64,000 nucleotides of DNA from Celeribacter baekdonensis B30 (GTDB taxonomy: Bacteria > Pseudomonadota > Alphaproteobacteria > Rhodobacterales > Rhodobacteraceae): NCBI RefSeq assembly GCF_000299875.1, contig NZ_AMRK01000009.1, forward strand, positions 124,001-188,000, given 5' to 3'. This document shows positions 8,176 to 16,473 of this stretch, in pieces. The notes under the pieces are model-generated. The model was not told where the DNA came from, did no database searches, and saw only the letters and a program-made list of their open reading frames with translations. The translations under genes and the position numbers were made by a program. Position 1 is the first letter of the stretch; each line of letters begins with the position of its first letter.

Positions 8176-9561
8176 CTAAAATTTGCGACCGCCTCGGGCG
8201 GGGCGCCCCCACCCTTCCAACTTTCGGTACAGCGTGGAAGGCGAGACGCCAAGCGCACGCGCCGCCGTAGGAATGGAGCCTCCCGCATGCGAAATTGCGG
8301 CCTCAACGGCGTTGCGTTCGATTTCCGCCAAGGTTTTTCCGGCAAATGGGTTTGCGGGGGCTTGCGATGCGCCACCAGGATTGGGCGTTCTTTGTACCCG
8401 TGGCGCCCCGCGCAAATAGGGCGGCAGATCAGGCACATTGACCACCGGACCGTCATGCAACACGATGACATTCCACAACACGTTCATCAATTCGCGAATG
8501 TTTCCCGGCCAAGCATGATCCAGAAAAATTGCTTTGACTTCGGTCGAGAGGGTTCGGAATTCCCGTTCCTCGCGGGCACAGAGCCGATCCAGTTCGGTTT
8601 CGGCAATTTCCACCACATCCAGACCACGAGCCCGCAAAGGCGGCAGGTGGATCGGCACGACGTTCAGCCGATAAAACAGATCGGCCCGAAAGCGCCCGGC
8701 CTGCACTTCGGTGCGCGGATCGACGGTGCTGGTGCAAATCAGGCGAAACTCGGCGGGGCGTCCAGAGGTCGTGCCGATTGGGGTGATCACTCCGCTTTGC
8801 AACATGTTCAAAAGCCGGGCCTGCATAGGTAAGGACAGGGTACATATTTCATCCAACAACAAGGTGCCGCCATTGGCCAACTCTGCCACACCAATCTTCT
8901 CCGGCGCGCCCGGCATAGCAATATGGCCCAGCAATTCGGCTTCGATTGTGTTCGGGGCGGCGGTGGAACAATCCAGTTTGACGAAGGCACCGTCTTTGTA
9001 ACCGGACTGGTCGTGGATTGCGGCGGCGGCTTTGACTTTGCCCGTGCCATTTTCTCCGGTGATAAACACGCTGGCCGCTGATCCGGCCACGGCACGGATT
9101 GTGCTATAAATGTCCTGCATGAGATCCGAAGACCCGATCAGCCCGTCGGTTTCTACCTCATCGGCGGGATAGGGCTGCACATACTGCCCAATGCTGCGCC
9201 CGGCCAGCGTGTTGGTGATGGTGGTCTTGAGGTGTTCAGGTTCGATCGGCTTGACGAGAAAATCCATCGCCCCGTTGCGCATGGCCGAGACGGCGCGATC
9301 AACAGAGGCAAAGGCTGTGATGGCGATCAGTTTGATGGACGGATCGCGGTCTTTCAGGGTTTTGATAAGTTCAATCCCGTCTCCGTCCGGCAAGACCAGA
9401 TCAACAAGAGCGATCCCCGGGGCCGTTGTGGCCGACAAGGCGAGTGCTTCGGCGCGGCTGCGCGCAGACAGAACGGTGTAACCCGCAGCCTCAAGAGTGG
9501 CCGTGAACAGGGTCAGGTGCGTGTCGACATCATCAACGATTAAAATTGGTTTTTGGGACAT
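8176..9561 (-). CDS. NtrC-type response regulator without GAFTGA motif (REC-AAA+-Fis)
   Basis: The 461-residue product has a receiver domain at residues 1-118 (acidic DD at 10-11, phospho-acceptor Asp54, VKP Lys104), an AAA+ domain at about 140-380, and a C-terminal Fis-type HTH (AARALGVSPSTLYRKLEGW). The arrangement is that of LuxO/NtrC. Two oddities are visible. The sigma-54 contact loop GAFTGA is absent; the region near residue 214 reads GHIAMPGAPEKIG. The Walker A is GENGTGKV, with Val where the family usually has Glu. Walker B (LLLDEI) and the Arg-rich RFRADLFYRLN segment are intact. Rhodobacter NtrC also lacks GAFTGA and works with sigma-70, so sigma-54 independence is likely. The start at 9561 follows conserved MSQKPILIVDD; it overlaps the kinase gene by 29 bp. 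Confidence 0.88.
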   Translation of the reverse strand: MSQKPILIVDDVDTHLTLFTATLEAAGYTVLSARSRAEALALSATTAPGIALVDLVLPDGDGIELIKTLKDRDPSIKLIAITAFASVDRAVSAMRNGAMDFLVKPIEPEHLKTTITNTLAGRSIGQYVQPYPADEVETDGLIGSSDLMQDIYSTIRAVAGSAASVFITGENGTGKVKAAAAIHDQSGYKDGAFVKLDCSTAAPNTIEAELLGHIAMPGAPEKIGVAELANGGTLLLDEICTLSLPMQARLLNMLQSGVITPIGTTSGRPAEFRLICTSTVDPRTEVQAGRFRADLFYRLNVVPIHLPPLRARGLDVVEIAETELDRLCAREEREFRTLSTEVKAIFLDHAWPGNIRELMNVLWNVIVLHDGPVVNVPDLPPYLRGAPRVQRTPNPGGASQAPANPFAGKTLAEIERNAVEAAISHAGGSIPTAARALGVSPSTLYRKLEGWGRPARGGRKF

Positions 9562-11107
9562 TTGTGTCCGTCTCGCTATGTATGAGTAGGTGAATGGATT
9601 TTTGAATATCTGAGGCAGTTTGGCGGAGCCTCGCCAAGATCGCAATGATTTCCGTATCTGACATTGAATCGGAGTGTTCTGACAGGTGACGTGCCCGGTC
9701 TTGGGCCGAGGTGGAATAAGAGGTTGCAAAGAGGCCAGATAGGGTGTGGGTCGCCAGTCTCAAGGTCGCTTGAGATTTAGGGGACCGCTCTCCCTCTATG
9801 GCGGTGACCGCGAGGCTTAGGTAGTGGTCCAGATCGGCGGATAAGTGAATCAGCACATTTTCGGCAACGGCTCTGGGCAGCCGTGTGACCAGCTCCTGTA
9901 GGCTGGGTGGTGTATGGTGCGCCGGCTGCGCGGCGGGTTTGATTTCTGTGTTGGGCAGGGGCACATTGAGCGCGCGACAGGTGACGTGAAGGACTTCTGT
10001 TTGCGAGGGAAAGGGCTTTGGCAGGATGCCCTTTATGCCCGTGCCCCGGATGGCCTGCATATTCACGTCAAACACATGCGATGTCACGGCGATGACCGGT
10101 GGCGGTGTCAGGCCGCGGTTTTTCAAGGTTTCAAGCACCTGTGGACCCGACACAAGCGGCAGTTCGATATCGAGGAAAACAATGTCGATTGTCACGTCCG
10201 GGGCGGAGAGAAGGTCAAGCGCTTCGGCCCCGTCTTCGGCGTCGAATACGGTGAGGCCGAGCGCCTCAAGAGTGTGATGCATTGCCAGGCGCAGGCTGGC
10301 GCTGTCTTCGACCAAAAGCGCTGTGTAGGGACGCAGTATCGGGGACGGCGGCCTTGGCGGCACATGATCGGCCTCTGACCAGTGATCCGTACGGATCGGC
10401 AACACCAAACTGGCTTCCGCCCCCGCCTCGGGGAGATTGCGAAGCGTCAAGTTTCCACCAAGGCGGTGCACGGCTTCACGGGCCACATATAACCCATAGC
10501 CGGAACCCGGTTCGCCGGACCCGATCGGGATGGGCGCGCGGCCATTGTGGCCGGTGAGAATATGCGGAGGGAAGCCGGGACCCGTGTCGCAGACCCGCAC
10601 TATGATGTCATCGCCGCCCTCTGAGGCCTGTCGTGACACATGCAGAGAAATCTGGCCCGGGCCCGCATGGTGCAGTGCGTTGGACACAAGGTTGGACAGG
10701 ACACGCTCGAGCGACAACATATCCCAATCCGCGCGGGTGGGCATGATCTCCAGCCCTTCGAGGCACAGCGTGCTGCCAAACCGCGTGGTGATCCGCTGCC
10801 ACCTCTGTGCAAGTTTTGTCAGGATGGCGCGTGGGTTGACCATGAGGCGCGTGGCGGGGCGCTGTGTGTGGTCGTGAAACACAAGGCCTGCCACCTCATC
10901 CAGCAGCCGCCCCAAATGCGCCCCTGTTGCAAGCAGATGCTGGATGTCGCCTTTGAAATGCGGGGGGAGGTCGATGTGATCTAGGGTCGAGAGGCCGCTG
11001 TGCAATTCGGCAAAGGTTGACCGAATGTCATGGGACAAAAGGGAAATGCGGCCGGCATCTTTGATCAACAGATTTTGACTCTTTTGGCCGCGCTTTGTCA
11101 CACTCAC
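9533..11107 (-). CDS. Soluble hybrid histidine kinase with receiver and Hpt domains
   Basis: The 524-residue product carries a complete phosphorelay. The dimerisation H-box is LLSHDIRSTF (His26). The ATPase domain runs from about 85 to 240, with the N-box LERVLSNLVSNALHHA, DTGPGFP and GSGYGLYVAREA. The receiver domain (263-380) has acceptor Asp313 and Lys364. The C-terminal Hpt has ATHTLSGLF (His454). No transmembrane segment or PAS sensor is visible, so the signal is cytoplasmic or comes from a partner. The downstream gene overlaps by 29 bp and encodes a LuxO/NtrC-like regulator, so phosphate flow His26-Asp313-His454-Asp54 is a reasonable inference. The layout resembles LuxQ/LuxU/LuxO condensed into two genes. 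The input signal and targets are unknown. Confidence 0.9.
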   Translation of the reverse strand: MSVTKRGQKSQNLLIKDAGRISLLSHDIRSTFAELHSGLSTLDHIDLPPHFKGDIQHLLATGAHLGRLLDEVAGLVFHDHTQRPATRLMVNPRAILTKLAQRWQRITTRFGSTLCLEGLEIMPTRADWDMLSLERVLSNLVSNALHHAGPGQISLHVSRQASEGGDDIIVRVCDTGPGFPPHILTGHNGRAPIPIGSGEPGSGYGLYVAREAVHRLGGNLTLRNLPEAGAEASLVLPIRTDHWSEADHVPPRPPSPILRPYTALLVEDSASLRLAMHHTLEALGLTVFDAEDGAEALDLLSAPDVTIDIVFLDIELPLVSGPQVLETLKNRGLTPPPVIAVTSHVFDVNMQAIRGTGIKGILPKPFPSQTEVLHVTCRALNVPLPNTEIKPAAQPAHHTPPSLQELVTRLPRAVAENVLIHLSADLDHYLSLAVTAIEGERSPKSQATLRLATHTLSGLFATSYSTSAQDRARHLSEHSDSMSDTEIIAILARLRQTASDIQKSIHLLIHSETDTNVPKTNFNR

Positions 11108-11234
11108 CCCCGATTACACTCTCACGACAGACAAAACGCAGCCCGATTGAGGCCGCGTTTCTACGTCACTCATCCGCCGATTAGTAATTTGTTAACCAAC
11201 GGGAGGGAATGGGACAGCCCTTTTTGCTTAAAAT

Positions 11235-13127
11235 TTACCCTTTTGCATATCCAAGCCCCTGAAGCGCCAGTTTGATTTCGTCCAAAATGGCCGGATCGTC
11301 GATGGTCGCGGGCATTTTATAGGGTTGGTTGTCCGCAATCTTGACCATCGTCCCGCGCAGGATTTTGCCCGAGCGGGTTTTCGGCAGACGATCAACGACG
11401 CAGGCCAATTTGAATGCGGCCACCGGGCCGATTTCATTGCGGACTGCCGTGACGACCTCTTTGACGATGGTGGCGTGATCCTTGGTGCAGCCGGAGTTCA
11501 GGCACAAAAAGCCCAGCGGAGATTGACCCTTAAGCTGATCCGCCACGCCGATGACGGCACATTCGGCCACATCCGGGTGGTTGGACAGCACTTCCTCCAT
11601 CGCGCCAGTGGACAGGCGGTGCCCGGCGACGTTGATCACGTCATCGGTGCGCGCCATGATGTAGACATAGCCGTCCGCATCCTTGATCCCGGCATCACCC
11701 GTTTCGTAATAGCCCGGGAAGGTGGTGAGATAGGATTTTTTGTACCGCTCCTCGGCATTCCACAGGTTTTGCAAAGTCCCCGGCGGGAGTGGCAATTTGA
11801 TCGCGATAGCGCCAAGGTCGCCGTCTTTGACTGGATGCCCGGCTTCGTCGAGAATTTCGATCTCATAGCCCGGCATGGCCACAGAGGGTGAGCCGATCTT
11901 GACCGGAAGCTCTTCGATCCCAAGCGGGTTGGCGGCAATCGCCCAGCCGGTTTCGGTCTGCCACCAGTGGTCAATCACCGGCACGCCGAATTTTTCCTGC
12001 GCCCATTTGATCGTGTCCGGGTCGGCCCGTTCGCCCGCCAGAAAGATCGCCTGAAGATCATGCAGCTTGTAGCGCTTGATCCAGTCGCCATTCGGGTCTT
12101 CGCGTTTGATCGCGCGCAGGGCAGTCGGTGCGGTAAAGAACGATTTCACCCGTTGGTTTTGAATGATCCGCCAGAACACGCCCGCATGGGGCGTGCCGAT
12201 TGGTTTACCTTCAAACACAATGGTTTGTGCGCCCTTGATCAGTGGGCCGTAGCAAATATAGCTGTGGCCGACGACCCAGCCCACATCGGAGGCCGCCCAG
12301 AACCGATCCCCCGCCTCGATGTTGTAGATGTTCTTCATCGTCCAATTGAGCGCCACAAGATGCCCGCCCGTGGCGCGCACAACGCCTTTGGGCTGTCCCG
12401 TGGTGCCGGAGGTATAAAGGATATAGGCCGGGTGGTTGCCCTCGACGGGCACACAGTCGGCGGGTTTGACGCCGTATTGGAAGCCGTGCCACGAAAAATC
12501 GCGACCGTCGATCAGTTTGGCCACCTCTTGTTCGCGTTGGAAGATCACGCAGAATTCAGGTTTGTGTTCGGCCATATCAATGGCTTTGTCCAAAAGCGGT
12601 TTGTAATGGACCACGCGGTTCGGCTCCAAACCACAAGAGGCGGCAATGATCGCCTTGGGCGTACAGTCATCAATCCGCACCGCCAATTCATGCGCCGCAA
12701 AGCCGCCAAACACCACCGAATGTACCGCACCAATGCGGGCACAGGCCAACATCGCCTCAAGCGCTTCGGGGATCATCGGCATGTAAATGATGACGCGATC
12801 GCCCTTTTCCACACCACGCATTTTAAGCGCACCCGCAAGCGAGGACACGCGCGCCTGAAGCTCTTTATAGGTGATGCCCTTGGTTGCGTGGGTGATCGGG
12901 CTTTCGTGCATGATCGCGATCTCATCGCCGCGACCGGCCTCCACATGACGGTCCACTGCGTTGTAGCAGGTGTTGGTCAGGCCATCCGAGAACCATTCGT
13001 AAATCGGTGCGTTTTCGTCAAAGAGGGCTTTGGATGGTTTTTTGTACCAATGCACCTCTTCGGCCGCCTGCATCCAAAAGGCCTCTGGGTCTGCTTTCCA
13101 GCCGTCATAAATATCTTTGTATGCCAC
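11235..13127 (-). CDS. prpE: Propionyl-CoA synthetase (PrpE, AMP-forming)
   Basis: The 630-residue product is an acyl-AMP ligase that activates propionate (and less well acetate) to the CoA thioester. It has the phosphate loop YILYTSGTTGQPKG, the PrpE-like SYICYGPLIKGAQTIVFEGKP and KSFFTAPTALRAIKRED segments, WWQTETGW, YETGDAG and the adenylating lysine region KTRSGKILRG near the end. The start is a GTG at 13127, with GGAGG 7 nt upstream. It lies alone, 314 bp below maeB on the same strand. That spacer carries several TTTGCAAA-type motifs, known in this group as targets of short-chain acyl-CoA regulators (separate entry). Acetyl-CoA synthetase is the main alternative, but sequence details favour PrpE. 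Confidence 0.93.
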   Translation of the reverse strand: MAYKDIYDGWKADPEAFWMQAAEEVHWYKKPSKALFDENAPIYEWFSDGLTNTCYNAVDRHVEAGRGDEIAIMHESPITHATKGITYKELQARVSSLAGALKMRGVEKGDRVIIYMPMIPEALEAMLACARIGAVHSVVFGGFAAHELAVRIDDCTPKAIIAASCGLEPNRVVHYKPLLDKAIDMAEHKPEFCVIFQREQEVAKLIDGRDFSWHGFQYGVKPADCVPVEGNHPAYILYTSGTTGQPKGVVRATGGHLVALNWTMKNIYNIEAGDRFWAASDVGWVVGHSYICYGPLIKGAQTIVFEGKPIGTPHAGVFWRIIQNQRVKSFFTAPTALRAIKREDPNGDWIKRYKLHDLQAIFLAGERADPDTIKWAQEKFGVPVIDHWWQTETGWAIAANPLGIEELPVKIGSPSVAMPGYEIEILDEAGHPVKDGDLGAIAIKLPLPPGTLQNLWNAEERYKKSYLTTFPGYYETGDAGIKDADGYVYIMARTDDVINVAGHRLSTGAMEEVLSNHPDVAECAVIGVADQLKGQSPLGFLCLNSGCTKDHATIVKEVVTAVRNEIGPVAAFKLACVVDRLPKTRSGKILRGTMVKIADNQPYKMPATIDDPAILDEIKLALQGLGYAKG

Positions 13128-13305
13128 TTTGCGTCCTCCTCGCTGACACGGCGTGAATGGCGCTGTGTGCGATTCCTTACAAGGCAGTTAGGCTGCGATG
13201 GAATGTCACTGGCGTCACGCACAGGGGCAATGCCCGCTTCGGGCAGATGGGCATGCCCGCTCCGGGGCTGTTGTTAGCAGACCCTGTTGAAAAAGTTTAC
13301 ATAAA

Positions 13306-13404
13306 TTTCGCAAACTCCTATATAAAAGTGGTTTGCAAAGTTTTGATTTGGGGCACCGTATTGCAAACAAAAACCGCCCCGAACGTGTCGGAGCGGTTTG
13401 CAAA
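13306..13404 (-). promoter_or_regulatory. Cluster of TTTGCAAA-type motifs, candidate ScfR/PccR-family operator of prpE
   Basis: Four related octamers occur within 99 bp: TTCGCAAA (13307-13314), TTTGCAAA (13332-13339), ATTGCAAA (13360-13367) and TTTGCAAA (13397-13404). TTTGCAAA motifs are the known recognition elements of the short-chain fatty acyl-CoA regulators (RamB, PccR), and PccR controls propionyl-CoA assimilation in Rhodobacter sphaeroides. Location upstream of a propionyl-CoA synthetase gene makes the link sensible, though binding is inferred. Confidence 0.5.
13371..13399 (-). terminator. Intrinsic terminator of maeB
   Basis: On the minus strand AAACCGC and CCGA, separated by one unpaired base, pair with TCGG and GCGGTTT around a 5-nt loop. 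The stem runs into TTTTTG. It lies 42 bp beyond the maeB stop. Confidence 0.85.
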
Positions 13405-13441
13405 AGTAACCGCGGATGTCAAAGCTGTCGCCTGCGGCAGC

Positions 13442-15742
13442 TTACCCGTAATGCGCCACCGGCGTACCCGCCATGGCGGACATGTTCAAAAGCCCGCGCG
13501 GGGTGATCGAGGGGGTCACGATATGGGCGCGGTTGGCCATGCCCATCAAGATCGGACCCACTTCCAGCCCGCCGCCCTTGGTTTTCAAAATGTTGCGCAC
13601 GCCAGAGGCCGCATCGGCAATCGCAAAGATCAGCGCGTTGGCCGGACCCTCAAGGCGCGAATGCGGGAAGTTGCGGGCGCGCAAATCCGGGGTCAGAGCG
13701 CTGTCGATGTGCATTTCGCCTTCGTAAATAAAGTCGCGCGGTTCGCTGTCGAGGATCTCAAGCGCCTCGCGCATGTGCCGCCCGGTCGTGCATTGCAGGT
13801 TGCCGAATTCCGAATGCGAACACAGCGCAATGTTGGGTTCAATGCCAAAGCGGCGGACGTGACGCGCGGTGGCGATGACCGTTTTGGCGATCTGTTCCGG
13901 CGTCGGCTCCGTGTGGACATGGGTATCAGCGATGAACAGCGGCCCGTCTTCGAGGATCATCAGAGAAAGCGCCCCCACAGGTTGATGTTCCTTGGTGCCG
14001 AGAATCTGTGTCACGTAGTTCAGGTGCCACAGGTATTGTCCAAAGGTGCCGCAAATCATGCTGTCTGCGTGGTCCTGATGCACCATGATCGCACCAATCG
14101 CGGTGGTGTTGGTGCGCATGATCGCCTTGGCCAGATCTGGAGTCACACCCTTGCGCTCCATCAGTTTGTGATAGGCCTGCCAATATTGTTTGTAGCGGCT
14201 GTCGTTTTCCGGGTTCACGATCTCGAAATCCACGCCGGGGCGGATTTTCAGACCGGCCCGTTCGGCGCGCACCGCGATCACTTCGGGACGGCCGATCAGG
14301 ATCGGTTTGTCAGTGGTTTCCTCGATCATCGCTTGGGCGGCGCGCAGCACGCGGTCGTCTTCGCCCTCGGCAAAGGCGATGCGGCGTTCGGCCTGCGAGG
14401 CGGCGGCAAAAACCGGGCGCATGATCAGCGCCGATTTGAACACCGAATGATCCAACGCGTCCTTGTAGGCCTTCATGTCCGGCACGGGTTTGGTTGCCAC
14501 GCCGCTTTCCATCGCGGCCTTGGCCACGGCGGAGGCGACAACGCCCATCAGGCGCGGGTCAAACGGTTTTGGGATCAGATATTCCGGGCCAAATTCCATC
14601 CGCTCGTCTTGATAGGCAGCGGCAGCTTCGGCGCTGGTTGTGGCGCGGGCGAGGGCGGCGATGCCTTCGATGCAAGCAATTTGCATCGCGTCGTTGATCT
14701 CAGTTGCCGCCACATCAAGCGCACCGCGAAAGATGAACGGGAAACACAGCACGTTGTTGACTTGGTTGGGATAATCCGAACGTCCGGTGGCGATGATCGC
14801 GTCGGGCGCAACCTTTTTGACCTCGTCGGGGTGGATTTCCGGGGTCGGGTTGGCCAGCGCAAACACAATCGGCTGGCGCGCCATTTTGGCGACCATTTCG
14901 GGCTTCAAAACACCGGGGCCGGAGAGGCCAAGAAACAGGTCCGCGCCCTCGATCACATCATCCAGCGTGCGCAGGTCGGTCTTTTGCGCGAAGGCGGCCT
15001 TTTGCGGTGTCATCTCTTCGGTGCGGCCCTCATAAACAAGACCCGCAATGTCGCACAGCCAAACGTTTTCTCGCTTAAGACCCAGTTTTAAAAGCATATT
15101 CAGACAAGCAATCCCGGCCGCACCGCCGCCGGTTGAGACCACTTTGATGTCTTCGAATTTTTTGTTGGTGACCCGCAACGCATTGGTCGCGGCGGCGCCG
15201 ACGACGATGGCCGTGCCATGTTGGTCGTCGTGAAACACCGGGATGTTCATCTTCTCGCGACACAATTGTTCAACGATAAAGCAATCCGGCGCTTTGATGT
15301 CTTCAAGGTTGATCGCGCCAAAGGTCGGCTCCAGTGCGCAGACGATTTCGGCCAGTTTTACCGGGTCAGATTCATCCAGCTCAATGTCGAAACAGTCGAT
15401 GTTGGCGAATTTTTTGAACAGGACCGCCTTGCCTTCCATCACCGGCTTTGCAGCGGCGGGGCCGATGTTGCCGAGGCCCAGAACGGCAGTGCCATTGGTG
15501 ACCACGGCCACAAGATTGCCGCGCGAGGTGTAGCGCGAGGAGGTGGAGGGATCGGCCTTGATTTCCAAGCAGGCTTCGGCCACGCCGGGGCTATAGGCAC
15601 GCGCCAGATCGCGGCCATTGGCCATTGGTTTGGTCGCTCGGATTTCCAATTTCCCCGGCTTTGGGAACTCGTGATAGTCCAAAGCCGCCTGTCTCAGGCT
15701 GTTGTTGCGGCTATCCGTGCGGGTGTCCGAGGTCATTGGCAT
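13442..15742 (-). CDS. maeB: NADP-dependent malic enzyme with phosphotransacetylase-like domain (MaeB)
   Basis: The product oxidatively decarboxylates malate to pyruvate with NADP, linking C4 acids to pyruvate and NADPH supply. The 766-residue length is typical of the fused form. Residues 1 to about 430 form the malic enzyme ([12 protein letters not shown], the [12 protein letters not shown] motif, and nucleotide-binding [17 protein letters not shown]). The rest forms a phosphate acetyltransferase-like domain ([38 protein letters not shown]), usually regulatory and inactive in PTA activity. The ATG at 15742 follows AGGAAGGGAA. A perfect palindrome lies 50 bp upstream, a terminator follows, and cdd diverges across 344 bp. 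Family assignment is secure. Confidence 0.97.
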   Translation of the reverse strand: MPMTSDTRTDSRNNSLRQAALDYHEFPKPGKLEIRATKPMANGRDLARAYSPGVAEACLEIKADPSTSSRYTSRGNLVAVVTNGTAVLGLGNIGPAAAKPVMEGKAVLFKKFANIDCFDIELDESDPVKLAEIVCALEPTFGAINLEDIKAPDCFIVEQLCREKMNIPVFHDDQHGTAIVVGAAATNALRVTNKKFEDIKVVSTGGGAAGIACLNMLLKLGLKRENVWLCDIAGLVYEGRTEEMTPQKAAFAQKTDLRTLDDVIEGADLFLGLSGPGVLKPEMVAKMARQPIVFALANPTPEIHPDEVKKVAPDAIIATGRSDYPNQVNNVLCFPFIFRGALDVAATEINDAMQIACIEGIAALARATTSAEAAAAYQDERMEFGPEYLIPKPFDPRLMGVVASAVAKAAMESGVATKPVPDMKAYKDALDHSVFKSALIMRPVFAAASQAERRIAFAEGEDDRVLRAAQAMIEETTDKPILIGRPEVIAVRAERAGLKIRPGVDFEIVNPENDSRYKQYWQAYHKLMERKGVTPDLAKAIMRTNTTAIGAIMVHQDHADSMICGTFGQYLWHLNYVTQILGTKEHQPVGALSLMILEDGPLFIADTHVHTEPTPEQIAKTVIATARHVRRFGIEPNIALCSHSEFGNLQCTTGRHMREALEILDSEPRDFIYEGEMHIDSALTPDLRARNFPHSRLEGPANALIFAIADAASGVRNILKTKGGGLEVGPILMGMANRAHIVTPSITPRGLLNMSAMAGTPVAHYG

Positions 15743-15791
15743 TTCCCTTCCTGCGTCTTGATCGTCTGGTTCGGCGTCTTGGGTTTTGATG

Positions 15792-15809
15792 TAGTTTAAT
15801 GTTAAACTA
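15792..15809. promoter_or_regulatory. Perfect 18-bp palindrome, candidate operator of maeB
   Basis: TAGTTTAA and TTAAACTA are exact inverted arms separated by TG. The site lies 50-67 bp upstream of the maeB start, where a repressor or activator of a minus-strand promoter would bind. Size and symmetry suit a dimeric winged-helix regulator (MarR, GntR or similar). No regulator gene is adjacent. Confidence 0.55.
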
Positions 15810-15910
15810 AATACTGTGACCCAACGTCACATCATGCTGTTCTCTGCGTCTACGCCCGGCACAGGGTTTCACGCAAGAGGTGTTTGACCGCCGTAGTGCA
15901 AAGATTGGTG

Positions 15911-15926
15911 ACGTTAGCGCAAACAT
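15911..15926. promoter_or_regulatory. Imperfect CG-centred palindrome, possible LacI-family operator for the nucleoside operon
   Basis: ACGTTAGC and GCAAACAT are symmetric at 6 of 8 positions around a central CG. This is the usual look of LacI-family operators (GTTnGCGCnAAC type). It lies about 160 bp before cdd. Nucleoside catabolic operons are often LacI-family controlled, but no such regulator is in the window. Confidence 0.3.
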
Positions 15927-16086
15927 TACACCTCTTTGCGGCGCTTTTCCGCAGATCGGGGGCAAATTGCACGATGCGCACCCGCCGCAGGCGCATCCCA
16001 CTTGCATCTTGTGGTACAGGCGCGCAATCTTGACCAAGCTTTAAAAAATGTCACCATATATCGCCAAAATAAGGTCCCGTTTTGCA

Positions 16087-16473
16087 ATGACCCTGCTCGA
16101 AGATGCCGCCAAAATCCGCGAAATGGCCTATGCGCCCTATTCAAACTTCAAAGTTGGTGCGGCGATCCGTACGCCTTCGGGCGCGGTGTTCACCGGCGTG
16201 AACGTCGAAAACGCCGCCTACCCGGAGGGCACCTGTGCCGAAGCCGGAGCCATTGCTGCGATGATCGCGGGGGGCGAAACGGTGATCACAGAGGTCGCCG
16301 TGATCGGATCAAGCCAAGAGCCCACGCCGCCCTGCGGTGGCTGCCGCCAAAAGCTGCGCGAGTTTGCCGATCCGTCGGTGACGGTTACCATGGGGTCCAT
16401 GTCCGGCAAAGTGTTGACCATGACCGTCGAGCAGCTTTTGCCCGGTGCCTTCACCCCCGATTATATGGAATGA
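16087..16473 (+). CDS. cdd: Cytidine deaminase
   Basis: The enzyme deaminates cytidine and deoxycytidine to uridine forms. The 128-residue product has the small tetrameric-type zinc site: CAEAGAI (Cys and catalytic Glu) and PCGGCRQKL (two Cys), plus the substrate segments YSNFKVGAAI and NVENAAYPEG. The CAE-R-TA arginine of many homologues is replaced here (CAEAGA), a variation seen in alphaproteobacteria. The ATG at 16087 (MTLLEDAAKIREMAYAPYS) gives the normal length; the upstream ATG at 16048 would add 13 unconserved residues. It opens the nucleoside salvage operon and overlaps deoA by 4 bp. Confidence 0.95.
   Translation: MTLLEDAAKIREMAYAPYSNFKVGAAIRTPSGAVFTGVNVENAAYPEGTCAEAGAIAAMIAGGETVITEVAVIGSSQEPTPPCGGCRQKLREFADPSVTVTMGSMSGKVLTMTVEQLLPGAFTPDYME

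Larger units (their letters stand above)
13128..13441. other. Intergenic region between maeB and prpE
   Basis: These 314 bp hold no credible gene. The maeB-side third contains the maeB terminator (13371-13399) and TTTGCAAA-type repeats. The middle is AT-rich and would fit the prpE promoter. The prpE-proximal part (about 13220-13275) has overlapping GGGCATGCCCGC-like palindromes that could fold in the prpE leader. Confidence 0.6.
15743..16086. other. Divergent promoter region between maeB and cdd
   Basis: These 344 bp contain no gene that I can support. They hold a perfect palindrome near maeB (15792-15809) and an imperfect CG-centred palindrome (15911-15926) nearer the cdd side. Both are described separately. 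The remainder shows nothing recognisable. Confidence 0.6.

Noticed and set aside
13157-15091. 644-codon open frame opposite maeB
   Set aside because: Antisense shadow of maeB with biased composition and no recognisable domain; the start lies in the prpE promoter region by chance.
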